Of a DNA stretch of 51,283 nt, positions 18,370 through 27,361 are shown piece after piece. The position numbers and the translations under genes are program-made. This stretch comes from Haloarculaceae archaeon H-GB1-1. GTDB taxonomy: Archaea; Halobacteriota; Halobacteria; Halobacteriales; Haloarculaceae. The notes under the pieces were generated by a model. That model was not told the DNA's origin. It did not search any database and was given only the letters and a program-made list of their open reading frames with translations. The stretch is from positions 1 to 51,283 of the forward strand of contig JARUKX010000029.1 of NCBI GenBank assembly GCA_029688825.1. The letters are read 5' to 3'. Position 1 is the first letter of the stretch; every line of letters starts with the position of its first letter.

Positions 18370-20283
18370 ATGACACAAACTGAACACAACAACTCTCGGT
18401 TCGAGGCGATCTGTCAGGCATCGCCGGACGCGTTGTTGCTCGTCGACGTCGACGGCCGCATCACGTTCGCGAACGAGCGCGTGCGCGATCTCTTCGGGTA
18501 CGACCCCGAGGAGCTCGTCGGTGAGCGGGTCGAACTCCTGGTTCCGGACGGGATCGGCGACGACCACGTCGCGATGCGCGAGGCGTACTTCGCGGACCCG
18601 GAGACGCGGCCCATGGGCGCGTCGCTCGACCTGCTGGCCCAGCGCAAGGACGGGTCGACCGTCCCCGTGGACATCAGCCTCAGCCCGGTCGAGAGCGAGC
18701 GTCCAGAGGTGGTGGTCGCGGTTCGGGACGTCAGCGAGCAGGAGGCCTTGCGCGCGAAATACCGGAAGATCCTCCAGTCGGTCCCCGACGCCGTGGTCGT
18801 CGCGGAGACGGCGACGGGCGAGATCGTCGAGGTCAACGAACGGGTCATCGACCTCTTCGGCTACGAGCCGTCGGAACTCGTGGGGATGACACAGTCCGAC
18901 CTGCACCCGCACGACGAAGCAGGGCGCTACGAAGCGCTGTTCGAGCACCACGTCTCGGCGGGTGAGCGGCTCATCTCGGAACTGCCGGACGGGTCGGACG
19001 TCTACGTCGAGACGAAGACCGGCGAGCGGGTCCCGGTCGAGATCAACGCTCGGGTCTTCGAACTCGGGGGCCAGGAGCGGATCGTCGGGATATTCAGGGA
19101 CGTCTCCGCGCGCAAGGACCGCGAGCGGACTCTGGAGGGGCTGCAACGGGCCGCACAGCGGTTGTTGGCAGCGACGAATCGCGAGGAGGTAGCGACCATC
19201 GTCTCCGAGACGGCCGCATCGGTCTTCGACTGGGAGGTGAACTCCGTCCACCTGTTCGACGACGAGCGGGACGCGCTCGTCCCGGCCGAGTGGTCGGACC
19301 CGGCGTCGGCGGTGTTCGACGGACCGCCGCCGTCGATACCGGCCGGAGAGGGGATGGCCTGGGAGGCGTTCGCCCGCGAGGAGGTCTCGGTTACGGTCGA
19401 TCTTCGCGACGCCGTTACCCCGCTGGCGGCGGACACCGACGTCCGGAGCCAGTTGGTGGTGCCGCTCGGTGACCACGGCGTGCTGGTGGTGTGCTCGTAC
19501 GAGGCGGACGACTTCGACGAGTCGGCGGAGGCGCTCGCGAAGGTGCTCGCCGCACACGCCGCCGCGACGCTCGACCGCGTCGAGCGCGAGTGCGACCTCG
19601 AAGCGCAGAACGAGCGGCTCGAACAGTTCACGAGCGTCGTCAGCCACGACCTTCGGAACCCGTTGAACACGGCCCAGGGGCGACTCGACGTTCTGGAGGC
19701 CGAGTACGGAGAGGACGAGGAGCGCGACCACCTGGCCGTCGTGGGGGACGCCCTCGACCGGATGGAGCGGCTCATCGACGACCTGTTGACGCTGGCTCAT
19801 CAGGGGGATAGCATCGGCACTCCCGAGGCGGTGGCACTGCGCAGTATCGCCGAGGACTGCTGGCAGGTCGTCGAGACCGAGGGTGCGTCGCTCGTCGTCG
19901 AGGCCGAACGGACCATCTGGGCGGATTCGCGGCGGCTCAGGCAGGTGCTGGAGAACCTCTTTCGGAACGCCATCGAGCACGGCTCGACGAGCCCTCCTTC
20001 GCAGGCTCAGGAGGACGCGGTGGAACACGGTGGCGCGGCCGTGACCGTCACGGTCAGCGACCTCCCCGACGGATTTGCCGTCGCGGACGACGGGACGGGC
20101 ATCCCCGAGGAGGAACGCGAGCACGTCATGGACGTGGGCTACTCCTCGAACACCGACGGGATCGGACTGGGGCTCGCTATCGTCGCGGAGATCGCGGCCG
20201 CTCACGGGTGGACGGTGGACGTCTGCGAGAGCGACGCGGGTGGCACTCGATTCGAGATTACCGGGGTCGAGTTCGTCGACTGA
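18370..20283 (+). CDS. PAS-PAS-GAF sensor histidine kinase (soluble)
   Basis: A 637-aa kinase with no membrane segment. The domains are PAS (about 10-120), PAS (about 125-245), GAF (about 255-410), HisKA with the phosphoacceptor His426 in SVVSHDLRNPLNTAQGRL, and HATPase_c (about 520-635) with N box ENLFRNAIEHG, G1 box ADDGTGIPEEE and G2 box DGIGLGLAIV. The ATPase has the haloarchaeal insert with duplicated EHG (EHGSTSPPSQAQEDAVEHGG). A cytoplasmic signal such as redox or light is probable; the partner regulator is not nearby. It converges with the MFS gene at 20406. Confidence 0.9.
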   Translation: MTQTEHNNSRFEAICQASPDALLLVDVDGRITFANERVRDLFGYDPEELVGERVELLVPDGIGDDHVAMREAYFADPETRPMGASLDLLAQRKDGSTVPVDISLSPVESERPEVVVAVRDVSEQEALRAKYRKILQSVPDAVVVAETATGEIVEVNERVIDLFGYEPSELVGMTQSDLHPHDEAGRYEALFEHHVSAGERLISELPDGSDVYVETKTGERVPVEINARVFELGGQERIVGIFRDVSARKDRERTLEGLQRAAQRLLAATNREEVATIVSETAASVFDWEVNSVHLFDDERDALVPAEWSDPASAVFDGPPPSIPAGEGMAWEAFAREEVSVTVDLRDAVTPLAADTDVRSQLVVPLGDHGVLVVCSYEADDFDESAEALAKVLAAHAAATLDRVERECDLEAQNERLEQFTSVVSHDLRNPLNTAQGRLDVLEAEYGEDEERDHLAVVGDALDRMERLIDDLLTLAHQGDSIGTPEAVALRSIAEDCWQVVETEGASLVVEAERTIWADSRRLRQVLENLFRNAIEHGSTSPPSQAQEDAVEHGGAAVTVTVSDLPDGFAVADDGTGIPEEEREHVMDVGYSSNTDGIGLGLAIVAEIAAAHGWTVDVCESDAGGTRFEITGVEFVD

Positions 20284-20405
20284 GCGGCTCGTCGTGGCTA
20301 GCTGCACGGTCGCTTCCACGTCGTCCCCTGACCGACCGTTCGGGAGTCGTGGGCCGTGTGGGGGTCGTCGGTTCGCCGTCTCCTCCCCCCGTCGAATCGC
20401 CGCTG

Positions 20406-21605
20406 TCAGGCGCGGTCGATTCGGTGAACGACCAGGAGGCCGACCGCACTCACGACGAGGCAGGCTCCGAAGGGAGCGTAGGCGACGGTGTAGCCGAAGC
20501 GTTGGGCGACGATCCCCACGTACGCCGGGCCGGTGGCTCCGACGGCCGTATAGACGGTTTTGAGCGCTCCGAAGTCGGACGCCATGCTCTCGTCGGGGAA
20601 CGACGCCAGCATCGATGCCTGCATCACCGGCGGAAAGGCCCAGATACCCGCCGCAAAGAGCACGACGCCGACGACGACGATCGCAAAGGACTCGGCGAGG
20701 AGGAATACGACGGCACCTGCGGCCGTCACGAGCAGCATTCCGCTGGCCAGCGGCAGCCGTGGCAACCGGTCACCAAGATTACCGGCGAGCGGTGACACGA
20801 CGATGCCGACGCCGTAGAACAGCGCGTACGCACTGCTCGCGACTGTGAGCGAGAAGTCCTTCTCCGCGTGCAGAAACGACGGGAGGAAGTTCATGACGCC
20901 GAGCCAGGCGAAGACGAAGAGACAGTACGACCCCATGAGCACGAGCATCCGCCGAGTGGTGAACAGACGCCGAACCGTCGGGACCACGTCGAGTTCGACT
21001 TTCGAGACGGAGTACGACTCACGGTTCCAGCGATGCAGCAGGAAGCCGATGCAGGCCAGGCCGAGAAGCGTCGGGACGAACGACGCCTGCCAGGTCGCCA
21101 CCGAGAGCGCGGCGACGACGACGCCCGCCGACAGGGCGTTGCCTGCCGCAGCGGCGCTCACCTGGATACCCAGTGCCTGGCTCCGGCGCCGGACGAACAA
21201 ATCTGCGATGAGTCCCCGCGAGGAGGGCCAGTACAGTCCGTGTCCGAGACCGACGAGCGTCACGCCCAGTAGAAACGTCGGATACGTCGGGACGGTGATC
21301 AGGAGAACGAAACCACAGAGGATCGCGCCGACGCTGGCGACGAGCGGCGTCTTCCGCGTCAGGTGGTCGGCGAAGCGCCCACCGGGGTAATGAGCGACCG
21401 CGTACGAGACCCACAGGACCGACAGGCCGACTCCGGCGCTGGAGAGGGTGATGGAGAGCGAATCGACGAGCGTCGGCAGGAGCGGCGGGAGCACTCCGCG
21501 GCCGAGGAAGATGAGGAACCCCCCTGCCGCGAGGAGTGTCGCCTGCTGGCCGGAATACCCCGTGAAGAGTCGTTCAGGTGACGAACTCGACTGACACTTG
21601 GTCAC
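20406..21605 (-). CDS. MFS transporter
   Basis: A 399-aa permease with about 12 predicted helices. Motif A appears as YPGGRFADHLTRKT between helices 2 and 3, and a motif-C-like GHGLYWPSSRGLIADLF lies near helix 4-5. The second half repeats the fold (NLGDRLPRLPLASG). The general class is drug or metabolite export; the substrate is not predictable. It starts with GTG at 21605, as there is no in-frame ATG before the first helices. It is not closely related to the MFS protein at 4842-6146. Confidence 0.82.
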   Translation of the reverse strand: MTKCQSSSSPERLFTGYSGQQATLLAAGGFLIFLGRGVLPPLLPTLVDSLSITLSSAGVGLSVLWVSYAVAHYPGGRFADHLTRKTPLVASVGAILCGFVLLITVPTYPTFLLGVTLVGLGHGLYWPSSRGLIADLFVRRRSQALGIQVSAAAAGNALSAGVVVAALSVATWQASFVPTLLGLACIGFLLHRWNRESYSVSKVELDVVPTVRRLFTTRRMLVLMGSYCLFVFAWLGVMNFLPSFLHAEKDFSLTVASSAYALFYGVGIVVSPLAGNLGDRLPRLPLASGMLLVTAAGAVVFLLAESFAIVVVGVVLFAAGIWAFPPVMQASMLASFPDESMASDFGALKTVYTAVGATGPAYVGIVAQRFGYTVAYAPFGACLVVSAVGLLVVHRIDRA

Positions 21606-21782
21606 ATTCCACCCACTTGCGTACTCGCGTACTTGAGGCTACACTTGACGGGGCATTTCACCGCTTATATGACGGCTGTTACGATTGTCTTCATTTGGTG
21701 CCGAACTCGCTCCCGCCGTGCAGAAACGCGCTCGGTGTGCACCAACGGGTATCGCCGACCGGCAGAACGGTCACGAACTCCC

Positions 21783-22715
21783 TCAGACTTCGTCGAGGCT
21801 GCTCACGAGCGACGCCAGAATCTCCTCGTCGGTGATCCCCTCGCGTTCGAGCCGCCGAAGGCGATCGAGCAGGTGTGGGTGGAGGCCGGCGTTCCGGATC
21901 ACCACCGCACCACCGGTGGCTGTCGCGCGGAGCACCCAGCGGGCAGCGGACCTGATCGGTGGCCACGCCGCGTCCTCCAGGACGACGGCGACCCGCCAGG
22001 CCTGCTCGCGGCCCTCGGTGATGCCGAGCAGCGAGAGGCGCTCGTCCAGCCGGCCGAAGGTGGCGTCGATGTCGGCGACGCCGGGCGCGTACACCTCCGC
22101 GAGGAGCCGCTGCTGGACGTCGACGAGCCGGGTCAGCATGTCGTCGACGGCGAAGTGGTCGGCGCGCTTCGTGGCCCGGCGAGCGTCGATGCCGACGTCC
22201 CGGAGCGTCAGCGCGAGGTCGTAGTTGACGTGGGCGTTGATGCCGAGGAAGGCGTCCTGCATGACGAGCGCGTCGCCGCGGAGCGCGGTCCCGAACGCGA
22301 TGCGCCACGGTTCGGGGACGGCACCGAGGTCGCCCCGCTCGAACGCGAGGAACGCCCGGCGGTAGTAGTTCGCGAAGGTCGTCGTGTACGCGCGCATCCA
22401 CTCGGTGTTCGCGAACGCGCCGCCGTCCAGACGGGTGCGAATCCGGCTGGTCATCCGACTGTAGATGGTGAGGAAGACGGCCCGGCGGTCCCCGCGGTCG
22501 AGGAGGCGCTGTTCGAGTCGCTCCAGTCGGGCCTCGGCGTCCGCCACGGAGTCGTACGGTTCGACCGTCTCGGCGACGAGTTCGTCGTCGGGGTCAGCTG
22601 GCGGGTCGTACTGCCGAACGTCGTGTCGGGCCGCGAGGGTCATCTCCCTGAGTCGGCGGCCGTCGACGAGGCGCGCCGCGCGGCCGGCCGCTGTCAGCGA
22701 GGGCCGGTCGAGCAT
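21783..22715 (-). CDS. DUF5995-family protein
   Basis: A 310-aa soluble, mostly helical protein. The segment FLGINAHVNYDLALTLRDVG is the hallmark of the DUF5995 family, whose function is not established. Other conserved-looking parts are FANYYRRAFLAFERGD and DMLTRLVDVQQRLL. No signal or membrane segment is seen. It follows the gene at 22788-23993 after 72 bp on the same strand and may be cotranscribed with it. Confidence 0.7.
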   Translation of the reverse strand: MLDRPSLTAAGRAARLVDGRRLREMTLAARHDVRQYDPPADPDDELVAETVEPYDSVADAEARLERLEQRLLDRGDRRAVFLTIYSRMTSRIRTRLDGGAFANTEWMRAYTTTFANYYRRAFLAFERGDLGAVPEPWRIAFGTALRGDALVMQDAFLGINAHVNYDLALTLRDVGIDARRATKRADHFAVDDMLTRLVDVQQRLLAEVYAPGVADIDATFGRLDERLSLLGITEGREQAWRVAVVLEDAAWPPIRSAARWVLRATATGGAVVIRNAGLHPHLLDRLRRLEREGITDEEILASLVSSLDEV

Positions 22716-22787
22716 GGGTGTGGCGTCGACGGGGTGGGACTTAGATATGTAGATGTGTCCGTCACTGCCGCGCGGAACGTCTCGCTC

Positions 22788-23993
22788 TCAGTTCGTCCGG
22801 AGCACGGGGGTCGGGACGCGCTCGCGCAACTCGACGGGGTCGTCGGGGAGGGCGACCGTCGGGACGTCCTCGCAGTCGGCGCGCCCCCAGAGCACCCGCA
22901 GGGTCGCGTCCTCGGCCGCGAACTCGCCGGGAGAGACGACAGTTACTGACGCGACGGCGATGGTCCGGTCGTCCAGCGCGAGGCGGTCGAGCGGGCGGAG
23001 GCGGCGGTCGACTGCGTCGTGGTCGGCGGGCGACGCGACGGTGAGCGCCGCACCGTTTCCGACCGGTTCCTCGCCGACGGCGAGCGCGACGCAGCCGGCG
23101 TCCGCGAGGTCGTCGACGAGGTCGTCGATACCGAGTTCCGCGGTCGCCAGCGCGGTTCGGAGGCGCTCGCGACCGTCGTCGGGCGCGACTGCCGGGCCAT
23201 CGCCGTCGGTGGCCAGCACGGGGACGTGCGCCCGGCCGCGGTCGGCGGTCGGCCGTTCGGTGACCGCGAACTCGTAGGGGTGGCCGTCGACGGTGACGGC
23301 CGTCGCCTCGGCGACCGCGGGGGGCGTCGATTCCGACTCGGGGAGGTGGACGACGAACCGGAGCGTGCGGTCCCACGTCGGGTAGACGGTGTCGAGGGCG
23401 ACGTACTCGCTCCCGCGGCCGCGGTAGGCGTCGACGAACGCCGCGAGCGAGAGCGCGTCGCTCGTCTCGTCCAGCAGGCGTTCGATGCAGTCGCTGAACG
23501 TCTCCTCGGGGTCGAGCCGTCGCTGGAGACGCTCGCCGACGGGCTGGTCGACCCACAGCAGCGTCGGGTCGTCGTAGAGGTCGTCGGGGTACGGCGGCGG
23601 GCCGGTGCGTTTGACCGTCGCCTCCGCGCGATCGATCTTCCGCTCGGCGCGCTCGTGGTAGTCGGAGACGATGGTCCGAGAGAGCGGGTCGCCGTCCGTG
23701 GCACGGCCGATGGCCCAGATGTAGAGGCCGATGGCCTCGTAGGTGAGCCGTTCGCCCTCGTCGAAGACGAGGTTGCGCAGCGCCCACGTCTGGGCTTCGC
23801 GCCGGGAGAGTTCCGTCTCGGCGACGAGTTCGTCGACGTACGTCTTGTACATCTGCCGGAGGGTGTAGCAGTACTCCTCCACCTCGTCTCGTGTGATATT
23901 CGGCGGGAGCGGGTCGGCGTCGGAGAAGTCCACGGCCCGCCCGATGGCGTTCAGCTTCGTCGAGGGAAGCCACTCGGGTTCGAGGTCGACCAT
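22788..23993 (-). CDS. Conserved haloarchaeal protein of unknown function
   Basis: A 401-aa acidic soluble protein. The N-terminal 100 residues are helical and look like a small DNA-binding or scaffold domain (TRDEVEEYCYTLRQMYKTYV, then LSRREAQTWALRNLVFDEGE). The rest is alpha/beta with many Asp and Glu. There is no signal peptide, membrane segment or recognised catalytic motif. The ATG at 23993 is the first good start. It is probably cotranscribed with the DUF5995 gene. I do not recognise the family. Confidence 0.65.
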   Translation of the reverse strand: MVDLEPEWLPSTKLNAIGRAVDFSDADPLPPNITRDEVEEYCYTLRQMYKTYVDELVAETELSRREAQTWALRNLVFDEGERLTYEAIGLYIWAIGRATDGDPLSRTIVSDYHERAERKIDRAEATVKRTGPPPYPDDLYDDPTLLWVDQPVGERLQRRLDPEETFSDCIERLLDETSDALSLAAFVDAYRGRGSEYVALDTVYPTWDRTLRFVVHLPESESTPPAVAEATAVTVDGHPYEFAVTERPTADRGRAHVPVLATDGDGPAVAPDDGRERLRTALATAELGIDDLVDDLADAGCVALAVGEEPVGNGAALTVASPADHDAVDRRLRPLDRLALDDRTIAVASVTVVSPGEFAAEDATLRVLWGRADCEDVPTVALPDDPVELRERVPTPVLRTN

Positions 23994-24101
23994 ACACTCC
24001 GTATTCGGGACTGCCTGAAAAATCGTCCGTCCGATTCGCCCCTCGCGTCGCCCCCCGACGACGTGGGTGACCCGAAGGGGAGTCGAGCGCGCGACCCGCG
24101 G

Positions 24102-25427
24102 TTAGATCTTGCCCTCGAAGTACGACAGCGGGACTTCCTCGTCCATCTTGGCCTCGCCGTCCTGAACCTGCATGATGCGGTAGGGGACGACGGGTTCGAG
24201 GTTCTTGTTCAGGTCGACCGACCCGGACGCACCGTCGTAGTTCACGCCGTTGCCGTCGTCGATGGCGGACTTACCCTTCTCGTACTCGGCGACGGAGACC
24301 GACGTGTCGCCGTCGTTCGATCGGGAGACGTCGCGGATGTTCTCCGAGATGCCGGCCCCGCTGGCCTCGCCGGCCTTGTGCAGCGCGAGCGCTTCGAGGT
24401 AGGTCGCGTCGTAGGCGTGCGGCGCGAACTGCGTCACCTTGTCCGTCCCGCCCATGTTCTCCTGGAACGTCGAACTGTTGGCGGTCTGGGGCGAGGTGAT
24501 GTACATCCCCTCGACGATGTCCGAGAGGTCCGACAGGAGTTTCGGCGACCAGATGGCTTCGGCACCGACCCACTCGCCGCCGTAGCCACCCTGGTTCCAC
24601 TGCTGGAGGATGGTCCGCCCGTTGCCGGGGTACATGACAGCGCCGACGGCGTCGGGGTTCCCCTCGAACAGCGAGTCCAGCGTCGAGGAGTAGTCGTTCG
24701 TCTGCTTGGAGTAGCCGACGAGATTCGTCGTTTCGCCGTCGAAGTTCTCGCTGGCTGCCTCCGCGAGACCCTGCCCGTACGGGTTGTCGACGTACAGGAA
24801 GGCGGCCTTCTCGGCCTCGATCTTCTGGTTGAGGACGCGCGCCATCACGAGCGCCTGCTGGACGTCGTTGGGTGCGGTCCGGCCGTAGTACTTGTTGCTG
24901 TCGTTCTTGTTGAGGCCGGCGTCGGCCAGCGAGGGCGAGGTGTTCCCGTTGGACATCTGCATGACCTGGTTGTCCCGCGCGATCGGCGCGAGCACGGTCC
25001 CGATACCGCTGGAGTAGGGACCGACGAGGCCGACGATGCCCTCCTCGTTGATCATCGTGCGGAACTTCTGGGCCGCCTGTGACGGCTTGCCCTCCGTGTC
25101 GCGGTTCAGGGGGTTGATCGTCCGTCCCATCGGCCCGCCCGCGGCGTTGACCTCCTCGACGGCGAGGTTGAACGCTTGCTGGTGGCCGCCACCGTAGGGG
25201 CTGTTCGTCCCCGTGATTGGGAACAGCGAGCCGAGGTTGATGGCCTCGCCGCCGGATTCACCACCGTCGTCACCGCTGGTCTCGGTATCGCCGCCGCTGC
25301 CGCTCTCGGTCGTCTCTCCGCCTTCGCCGCCGTCCTCCTGCTGGGAACAGCCGGCGAGAGCAACGACGCCGGCGGAGCCCGCCGCGCCGAGGCGCTTGAG
25401 TGCATCACGTCGAGTATGTCCTGACAT
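24102..25427 (-). CDS. LivK-type branched-chain amino acid / amide ABC substrate-binding lipoprotein
   Basis: A 441-aa periplasmic-binding-protein type I lipoprotein (Peripla_BP_6). The N terminus TRRDALKRLGAAGSAG...ALAGC is a Tat signal with a lipobox at Cys27. An acidic Gly/Glu linker (30-65) precedes the binding domain starting at NLGSLFPITG. Typical features are NAAGG, the GIVGLVGPYSSG segment and DNPYGQG. It should deliver an amino acid, amide or related ligand to the divergent LivHMGF complex. The ATG at 25427 is chosen because it directly begins the signal; a longer frame to 25595 crosses the promoter. An 18-nt inverted repeat sits 12 nt upstream. Confidence 0.9.
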   Translation of the reverse strand: MSGHTRRDALKRLGAAGSAGVVALAGCSQQEDGGEGGETTESGSGGDTETSGDDGGESGGEAINLGSLFPITGTNSPYGGGHQQAFNLAVEEVNAAGGPMGRTINPLNRDTEGKPSQAAQKFRTMINEEGIVGLVGPYSSGIGTVLAPIARDNQVMQMSNGNTSPSLADAGLNKNDSNKYYGRTAPNDVQQALVMARVLNQKIEAEKAAFLYVDNPYGQGLAEAASENFDGETTNLVGYSKQTNDYSSTLDSLFEGNPDAVGAVMYPGNGRTILQQWNQGGYGGEWVGAEAIWSPKLLSDLSDIVEGMYITSPQTANSSTFQENMGGTDKVTQFAPHAYDATYLEALALHKAGEASGAGISENIRDVSRSNDGDTSVSVAEYEKGKSAIDDGNGVNYDGASGSVDLNKNLEPVVPYRIMQVQDGEAKMDEEVPLSYFEGKI

Positions 25428-25438
25428 GTGTGGCGTCT

Positions 25439-25456
25439 TCAAGGTACCAACCTTGA
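25439..25456. promoter_or_regulatory. Inverted repeat, candidate operator of livK
   Basis: TCAAGGT-ACCA-ACCTTGA is a perfect 7-bp inverted repeat with a 4-bp spacer. It lies between the AT-rich promoter element and the livK start codon, where a bound regulator would block transcription. The regulator is not known. Confidence 0.4.
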
Positions 25457-25908
25457 TTATTATTAATCTATCTGTTGTCGTCAGATATGGTATGTGATTC
25501 ATGTTCGATAGAACGCCATTTCTCTCAAATTCGATAGATTGTGTTTGGGACACTTCCCCGCGGATGATACTGCAGACATCGCGTATCCCACGCATCGAGT
25601 CCGAGCCAGCGGGCGCTGTTGAAACGGTAGCACGTCGCTATTGACGGCTGCAACGAGCAAACCGCTTCGTCGGGTCTCACCGCCGACGCAGTGCGTCGTT
25701 TCCAGGGCGACTCCGCCGAGCCGTCAGGAGGTGGCCGAGGAACCAACTGCCTCGTCCTTCGTGTCGCTCCGTGACCGTCTGCGGTCGTGACGCGTACGTA
25801 CAAAGATGCCCATTATTACGTCGCGACGAACCGCCATCGTCTCCGCGCTTCTGATATACTCGGTTCCGAATATATGTTTCCAGGACTTATCCGGCGAGGA
25901 CCATAACG

Positions 25909-25917
25909 ATATTTAGT
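25909..25917 (+). promoter_or_regulatory. TATA-like box of livHMGF
   Basis: GATATTTAG lies about 26 nt upstream of the livH ATG, which implies a leaderless or nearly leaderless transcript. Confidence 0.45.
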
Positions 25918-25938
25918 GATGGGGGTAATGGCCCCTGT

Positions 25939-27360
25939 ATGGCGGTTGAAACAGGGCTGTTGAACGCGACCGTGACGGGCATCGTCACCGGGAGTATCAT
26001 CGCACTCGGTGCTATCGGGCTCGCACTGGTGTACGACATCGCCGAGGTGCCGAATTTCGCACATGGCGACATGCTCACCTTCGGTGCGTACACCGCGCTC
26101 CTGGTGAACAAACCCGGGAGCGTGCCGGTGTTCGAACTGCTCTCGACCGGGCCTCGCCAGGTCGGGACGGCCGGTGGTGCCTTTCTCTTCCTCGTTTCGG
26201 TCGTGAGCGTACTTGGTATCGTGTACAACCTCGGCGGCAGGGCCGCCCTCGAGGGCGGCTGGTGGGGCATCGACGTCCCACCGGCGGTCGGTCTCGGCGT
26301 CCACGGGCTCTTGGCGCTCGCCGTCGGCGGCCTCGTGGTCGCCGGGGTGCCGTCGTTCCTGTCCGCGCTGCTGTTCGCGGTCGTCGTCCTGGGTGCGACG
26401 GTTCCGCTCATGGAATCGCTCGTCTTCCGGAAGTTCAGGGAGAAGGACGTCGAGGTGGCGATGATGCTCATCGCGTCGCTCGCGGTGGCGTTCATCCTCC
26501 GGTTCGGCATCCAGACCATCTTCGGTGGCGCCATCCGCTTCTACGAGGTCGACGCGTCGGTGCCGTTCGCCGGGGGCTCGCTGGACATCACGCTGTCGAA
26601 GTTCTTCGACTTCTTCCTGGCGGGCGACGGGCTCATCCTGAGCATTCAGGAGACCCGCGGCGCGGAATCGGCGAAGCTGCTCGTCCTCGGCTACTCCTGG
26701 ATCGAACTACTCGCGGTCGTCGCGGTCGCCGCGGGCGTCGGCTACCTCGCCTACAAACGTCGTGAGGGAACGGCGGCCGTCGTCGGACCGCGGCTCGCAG
26801 CTGCGTTCGGTGGACTCGGCGTCGTGCTCCTCGGCGGCACGTTGTTCGGCGGCGGTGGCTCGGTGCCCGAGGCGCCGCTGTACGCGACCCGCGTGGGTGC
26901 GTCGCCGCTCCGCGTCGGCGTGTTCCTGCTCGCGCTCGTGATGATGGGCGGGCTGCACTACCTGCTCCGGGCGACGACGCTGGGGAAGGCGATGCGCGCG
27001 ACGAGCGACAACCGCGACCTGGCGATGGTCCGCGGCATCAACACCCGGCGGGTGATGATGTCCGTGTGGATCATCTCGGGGCTGTTCGCGGCGGTCGCCG
27101 GCGTCCTGCTCGGCTTCCTGTTCTCGAACATCACCATCAATCTCGGGTTCTACCTCCTGTTGCCGATGTTCGCCGGCGTCATCCTGGGAGGCATCTCCGT
27201 CTACGGTGCCATCGTCGGGAGCTACGTCGTCGGGCTGGCGATGGAGATCGGCATCTTCGCCATCCCCGGGTTGAGCGCGACCTACCGCGTCCCCGTCGCG
27301 TTCGTCATCCTGCTGCTCGTCTTGCTTGTCAAGCCGGAAGGCATCACGGGGGGGAGCTGA
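25939..27360 (+). CDS. livH: LivH-type ABC permease, enlarged
   Basis: A 473-aa inner-membrane permease of the branched-chain amino acid ABC family. The start shows the family pattern (GSIIALGAIGLALVYDIAE, then PNFAHGDMLTFGAY). The cytoplasmic coupling region TTLGKAMRATSDNRDLAMVRGINT and the C-terminal GAIVGSYVVGL are canonical. Normal LivH has about 290-310 residues. Here there are two added regions, a hydrophobic block at about 95-155 and extra segments near 215-330, as in other haloarchaeal members. It is the first gene of a tight operon with livM, livG and livF. Confidence 0.9.
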   Translation: MAVETGLLNATVTGIVTGSIIALGAIGLALVYDIAEVPNFAHGDMLTFGAYTALLVNKPGSVPVFELLSTGPRQVGTAGGAFLFLVSVVSVLGIVYNLGGRAALEGGWWGIDVPPAVGLGVHGLLALAVGGLVVAGVPSFLSALLFAVVVLGATVPLMESLVFRKFREKDVEVAMMLIASLAVAFILRFGIQTIFGGAIRFYEVDASVPFAGGSLDITLSKFFDFFLAGDGLILSIQETRGAESAKLLVLGYSWIELLAVVAVAAGVGYLAYKRREGTAAVVGPRLAAAFGGLGVVLLGGTLFGGGGSVPEAPLYATRVGASPLRVGVFLLALVMMGGLHYLLRATTLGKAMRATSDNRDLAMVRGINTRRVMMSVWIISGLFAAVAGVLLGFLFSNITINLGFYLLLPMFAGVILGGISVYGAIVGSYVVGLAMEIGIFAIPGLSATYRVPVAFVILLLVLLVKPEGITGGS

Positions 27361-27361
27361 C

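Larger units (their letters stand above)
25428..25938. other. Divergent promoter region of livK and livHMGF
   Basis: About 510 bp. On the livK side are a perfect inverted repeat (25439-25456) and an AT-rich TATA-like stretch (25457-25470). On the livH side is a TATA-like box (25909-25917). The middle (25525-25803) has an open frame on the minus strand, but its composition does not look coding. Confidence 0.55.

Noticed and set aside
18286-20319. 677-codon open frame opposite the PAS-PAS-GAF kinase
   Set aside because: Antisense shadow; the kinase frame has all H, N and G boxes.
23019-25082. 687-codon plus-strand open frame opposite the 401-aa protein and livK
   Set aside because: It crosses the intergenic region between two supported genes and has no protein-like motifs.
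25600-25650. Possible solo insertion-sequence end (GCGCTGTTGAAACGG) in the livK/livH gap
   Set aside because: There is no matching second end, no duplication and no transposase fragment; the resemblance to haloarchaeal IS ends is too weak.
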